From Brevundimonas albigilva (lineage in GTDB: Bacteria; Pseudomonadota; Alphaproteobacteria; Caulobacterales; Caulobacteraceae), in NCBI RefSeq assembly GCF_023503965.1, contig NZ_CP097298.1, forward strand, positions 2,125,001 to 2,189,000: a stretch of 64,000 bases of DNA, given 5' to 3'. This document shows, piece after piece, positions 61,618 through 64,000 of this stretch. Made by a program: the position numbers and the translations under genes. Below the pieces are notes generated by a model. The model did no database searches, was not told the origin of the DNA, and saw only the letters and a program-made list of their open reading frames with translations. How positions within the stretch are numbered: position 1 is the stretch's first letter; the number at the start of each line of letters is the position of its first letter.

Positions 61618-61874
61618 GTGCGCCCGGCGTCCGCCCCGGCCTCGGCGGTCAGCGCGGCGATCTGCTCGATCGTCAGGCGGGCGCCGTTCGTCCGCCCCTT
61701 CATGAAATCGGCGAGTTCCCGCCAGGAGCCCTGAGGCTGATCGGCGCTGAGTTCGGCCCGTCCATCCGGCAACAGGTCGAGCCGCACCTTCTGGCCCGGC
61801 TGAACGCCGAGATGCTGCAGCACCTCCTTGCGGAAGGTCACCTGGCCCCGACTGGTCACGGTCAGCGTCGTCAT
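61614..61874 (-). CDS. vapB: AbrB/MazE-type VapB antitoxin
   Basis: An 86-residue protein: MTTLTVTSRGQVTFRKEVLQ is the SpoVT/AbrB swapped-hairpin DNA-binding domain, followed by LGVQPGQKVRLDLLPDGRAE and an acidic C-terminus for toxin binding. ATG 61874. A perfect palindrome lies 10 nt upstream, the expected autoregulation site. Confidence 0.88.
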   Translation of the reverse strand: MTTLTVTSRGQVTFRKEVLQHLGVQPGQKVRLDLLPDGRAELSADQPQGSWRELADFMKGRTNGARLTIEQIAALTAEAGADAGRT

Positions 61875-61883
61875 GGCGACAAT

Positions 61884-61903
61884 GTAATGCAAAACTGCAT
61901 TAC
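61884..61903. promoter_or_regulatory. vapBC operator
   Basis: Perfect inverted repeat GTAATGCA-AAAC-TGCATTAC just upstream of vapB, AT-rich compared with the flanks; typical for AbrB-type antitoxin autoregulation. Confidence 0.7.
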
Positions 61904-61919
61904 GCGCAATCGAGGCGCG

Positions 61920-62171
61920 TCAGGCCGTCTCGATGCGGTAGCCCTCGATCACCGTGTTGGCGAGCAGCTGTTCGCACATCTTCCTGGCCTCGGCCTGCGG
62001 GTCCTCGACGCCGGCCAGGTCGAATTCGATCAGCTTGCCGACGCGGGCGTTGGAGACGCCGGTCCAGCCCAGGCCCTGCAGCGCGCCCTCGACGGCCTTG
62101 CCCTGGACGTCCAGCACGCCGGGCTTGAGGAAGACGTGAACCTTCACCTTGCTTGAAGCGGTTGGGGCCAT
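61920..62171 (-). CDS. purS: phosphoribosylformylglycinamidine synthase subunit PurS
   Basis: Small subunit that bridges PurL and Pur[40 protein letters not shown] and [17 protein letters not shown] are the family pattern; 83 residues from ATG 62171. As given, it reads in frame with purC. The natural layout is likely purC stop and purS start overlapping as TGATG at 62169-62173. Confidence 0.88.
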   Translation of the reverse strand: MAPTASSKVKVHVFLKPGVLDVQGKAVEGALQGLGWTGVSNARVGKLIEFDLAGVEDPQAEARKMCEQLLANTVIEGYRIETA

Positions 62172-62924
62172 CAGTGCAGCCCCCTGGATGACCGTCGGCA
62201 TGCCCTTCATGATGCCCAGGCGGCGCGCGACCTCGGTATAGCTTTCGATGACGTTGCCCAGGTCGCGGCGGAAGCGGTCCTTGTCCAGCTTCTCGCCGGT
62301 GGCGGCGTCCCACAGGCGGCAGCTGTCGGGGCTGATCTCATCGGCCAGGATCACGCGGCTGAAGTCGTTTTCCCAGATGCGGCCGAACTCGATCTTGAAG
62401 TCGACCAGGGTGATGCCGACGGCGCCGAACATGCCCGACAGATAGTCGTTCACCCGCACCGTCATGGCCAGGATGTCGTCCAGCTCCTGGGTCGAGGCCC
62501 AGTTGAAGGCCGTGATGTGCTCTTCGGTGACCATCGGGTCGTTGAGCTCGTCCTTCTTGAGGTAGAATTCGATGATCGAGCGGGGGGCGGTGCCCTCCTC
62601 GATCCCCAGCCGCTGGCTCATCGAGCCGGCGACGATGTTGCGGCACACCACCTCCAGCGGGATGATCTCGACCTCGCGGATCAGCTGCTCGCGCAGATTC
62701 AGCCGCTTGATGAAGTGGTTGGTCACGCCGATGCCGTTCAGGCGCGACATGATGAATTCGCTGATCTGGTTGTTGATGACGCCCTTGCCTTCCAGGGTCG
62801 CCTTCTTCTGCGCGTTGAACGCGGTGGCGTCGTCCTTGAAGTACTGGATCAGGGTGCCGGGCTCGGGTCCCTCGTACAGGATCTTGGCCTTGCCCTCGTA
62901 GAGCTTCTTGCGCTTGGTGTTCAT
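62171..62924 (-). CDS. purC: phosphoribosylaminoimidazole-succinocarboxamide synthase (stop lost by indel)
   Basis: Condenses CAIR with aspartate. [86 protein letters not shown] (catalytic and metal residues present). ATG 62924. If the C5 run 62180-62184 (G5 in the coding strand) has one base too many, the protein ends MPTVIQGLH at a TGA overlapping purS, 250 residues, normal for PurC. Without that change, purC and purS form one 334-residue fusion. Confidence 0.93.
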
Positions 62925-63199
62925 CTCAGGTCCGCCTGCGCTCGCCAGAAACAAAAATCGCGCGACCCAGAGCGGATGGGAAAACCCGGTCTCGGCGGCG
63001 CGTTTCGGAATCGGTCGGGCTGGTAATCTCGGTTCGGCGTCTCCTTAGCCGAAGCGGGCACGCGATACAAATCAAGGCGAGAGCGACGACCGGACATCGC
63101 GCCTCACCCTGCGCAAGTCAGGTTGCGTTCAGGCGGAAGGGGGCTATAGACGGGCGCTTGCTCCGGCGGGATCGGGGCGTACGGAGCTTGCTGAGCGAA

Positions 63200-63523
63200 A
63201 TGACGACCTTCGACGATCGGGAACAGGCCTTCGAAGCCAAGTTCGCCCTCGATCAGGAGCAGGAATTCCGCGCCACCGCCCGGCGCAACAAGATGCTGGG
63301 CCTGTGGGCCGCCGAGAAGATGGGCCTGTCGACCGACAGCGCCGACCAATACGCCGCCGCCGTGGTCCGCGCCGACATGGAGCAGCCGGGCGACGAAGAC
63401 GTCTTCCGCAAGGTCGCCGGCGACTTCAAGGCCTCGGGCCTGACCGTTTCCGAAGGCGAGCTGCGTTCCAAGATGGACGAGTTCGCCTCGATCGCCCGCG
63501 ACCAGATCCGCGCCGGCGAATGA
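63200..63523 (+). CDS. F1-ATPase inhibitor subunit zeta (DUF1476)
   Basis: A 107-residue alphaproteobacterial protein that blocks reverse rotation of F1. MTTFDDREQAFEAKFALDQE is the inhibitory N-terminal helix; FRATARRNKMLGLWAAEKMG and DVFRKVAGDFKASG follow. ATG 63200 gives the conserved N-terminus; upstream starts would add unrelated sequence. Divergent from purC, single gene with its own terminator. Confidence 0.93.
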   Translation: MTTFDDREQAFEAKFALDQEQEFRATARRNKMLGLWAAEKMGLSTDSADQYAAAVVRADMEQPGDEDVFRKVAGDFKASGLTVSEGELRSKMDEFASIARDQIRAGE

Positions 63524-63555
63524 CCGTTCGGCCCCAGGGCCGACGCTGAATGTCG

Positions 63556-63595
63556 AAAGGGCCGCACCCGGGGGAAAGTGCGGCCCTTTCTTTTT
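63556..63595 (+). terminator. strong intrinsic terminator
   Basis: Perfect 12-bp stem AAAGGGCCGCAC/GTGCGGCCCTTT, 10-base loop, then CTTTTT, 33 nt after the zeta stop. Confidence 0.92.
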
Positions 63596-63705
63596 CCGGG
63601 GACGTTGGGGGATGTCTCGCCCGGGGTACTGTGCGTCTCGCGCCCCTGAAGAACACCGCTTCGCGCGATTGGTTCACCGACCAGGGGAAAAATTTTCGGG
63701 GCGGC

Positions 63706-64000
63706 TCAATCCTCGAACACCACCGTCTTGGCGCCATGCAGAAGCACCCGGTCCTCCAGGTGCCGGCGGACCGCGCGGGCCAGGACGCGCCGCTCGATGT
63801 CGCGGCCCCGGCGGATCAGGTCCTGGGGCGTGTCGCGGTGGCTGATCCGCTCCACGTCCTGTTCGATGATGGGGCCTTCGTCCAGGTCGGCGGTGACGTA
63901 GTGGGCGGTCGCGCCGATGACCTTCACCCCGCGCGCATGGGCCTGGTGATAGGGGCGCGCGCCCTTGAAGCCGGGCAGGAAGGAATGATGGATGTTGATG
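63706..64000 (-). CDS. purU: formyltetrahydrofolate deformylase (N-terminal part outside window)
   Basis: The C-terminal ~97 residues only. [53 protein letters not shown] and [19 protein letters not shown] match PurU, including the catalytic His-Asp surroundings. Releases formate from formyl-THF to supply purine synthesis. The ACT N-terminal domain lies beyond the right edge. Confidence 0.93.
   Translation of the reverse strand, partial: INIHHSFLPGFKGARPYHQAHARGVKVIGATAHYVTADLDEGPIIEQDVERISHRDTPQDLIRRGRDIERRVLARAVRRHLEDRVLLHGAKTVVFED

Overview
The window looks like chromosomal DNA from a Caulobacterales-type alphaproteobacterium, most like Brevundimonas. Evidence: very high G+C with G/C-rich third codon positions, a Caulobacter-style TonB receptor, a YdbH/YnbE/YdbL operon, the alphaproteobacterial F1-ATPase inhibitor zeta, TadE/TadG proteins, and short palindromic intergenic repeats of the alphaproteobacterial kind. 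The genus is an inference from gene content only.

Layout. 1-5.3 kb: TonB receptor (partial), divergent tetR-lytTR pair, lipoprotein, lone C5 DNA methyltransferase. 5.3-9.7 kb: leftward ydbH-ynbE-ydbL operon plus a small membrane protein. 9.8-13.3 kb: M23 peptidase, tadE-tadG. 13.5-19.7 kb: XRE regulator, metK, pentapeptide protein, gpmA with a RibD-like deaminase, phosphomannomutase. 20.3-27.8 kb: nitrogen block gltD-gltB-amtB. 28-36.3 kb: PQQ glucose dehydrogenase, proB-proA, ZIP transporter, GH3 glucosidase. 36.3-36.9 kb: AT-rich remnant beside tRNA-Glu. 37-42.5 kb: homoserine hub, with metX-metB leftward and an aspartokinase-homoserine dehydrogenase fusion plus thrB rightward. 42.5-47 kb: tsaD-gpsA-Rieske divergent from hemC-hemD, then tRNA-Thr. 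47-52.6 kb: a glycosyltransferase-like gene coupled to carA, phoD, a cytochrome P450. 52.6-64 kb: purine genes purL, purQ, purC-purS and purU (partial), interspersed with two toxin-antitoxin modules, small acidic proteins, an MFS transporter and a PEBP protein.

The most interesting region is 39.2-39.85 kb. Two divergent transcription units of the aspartate family each carry a different RNA control. The metX-metB leader holds a canonical SAM-I (S-box) riboswitch. The opposite leader encodes a short Thr/Ile/Met-rich peptide followed by mutually exclusive antiterminator and terminator stems, a textbook amino-acid attenuator. The enzyme it controls is a compact aspartokinase-homoserine dehydrogenase fusion with no visible ACT regulatory domains, so feedback may have moved from allostery to RNA.

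Data quality: I count 19 frameshifts in 18 otherwise good genes, mostly single-base losses in G or C runs. They are best read as sequencing or assembly indels. Those genes are annotated as single CDSs with the break located.
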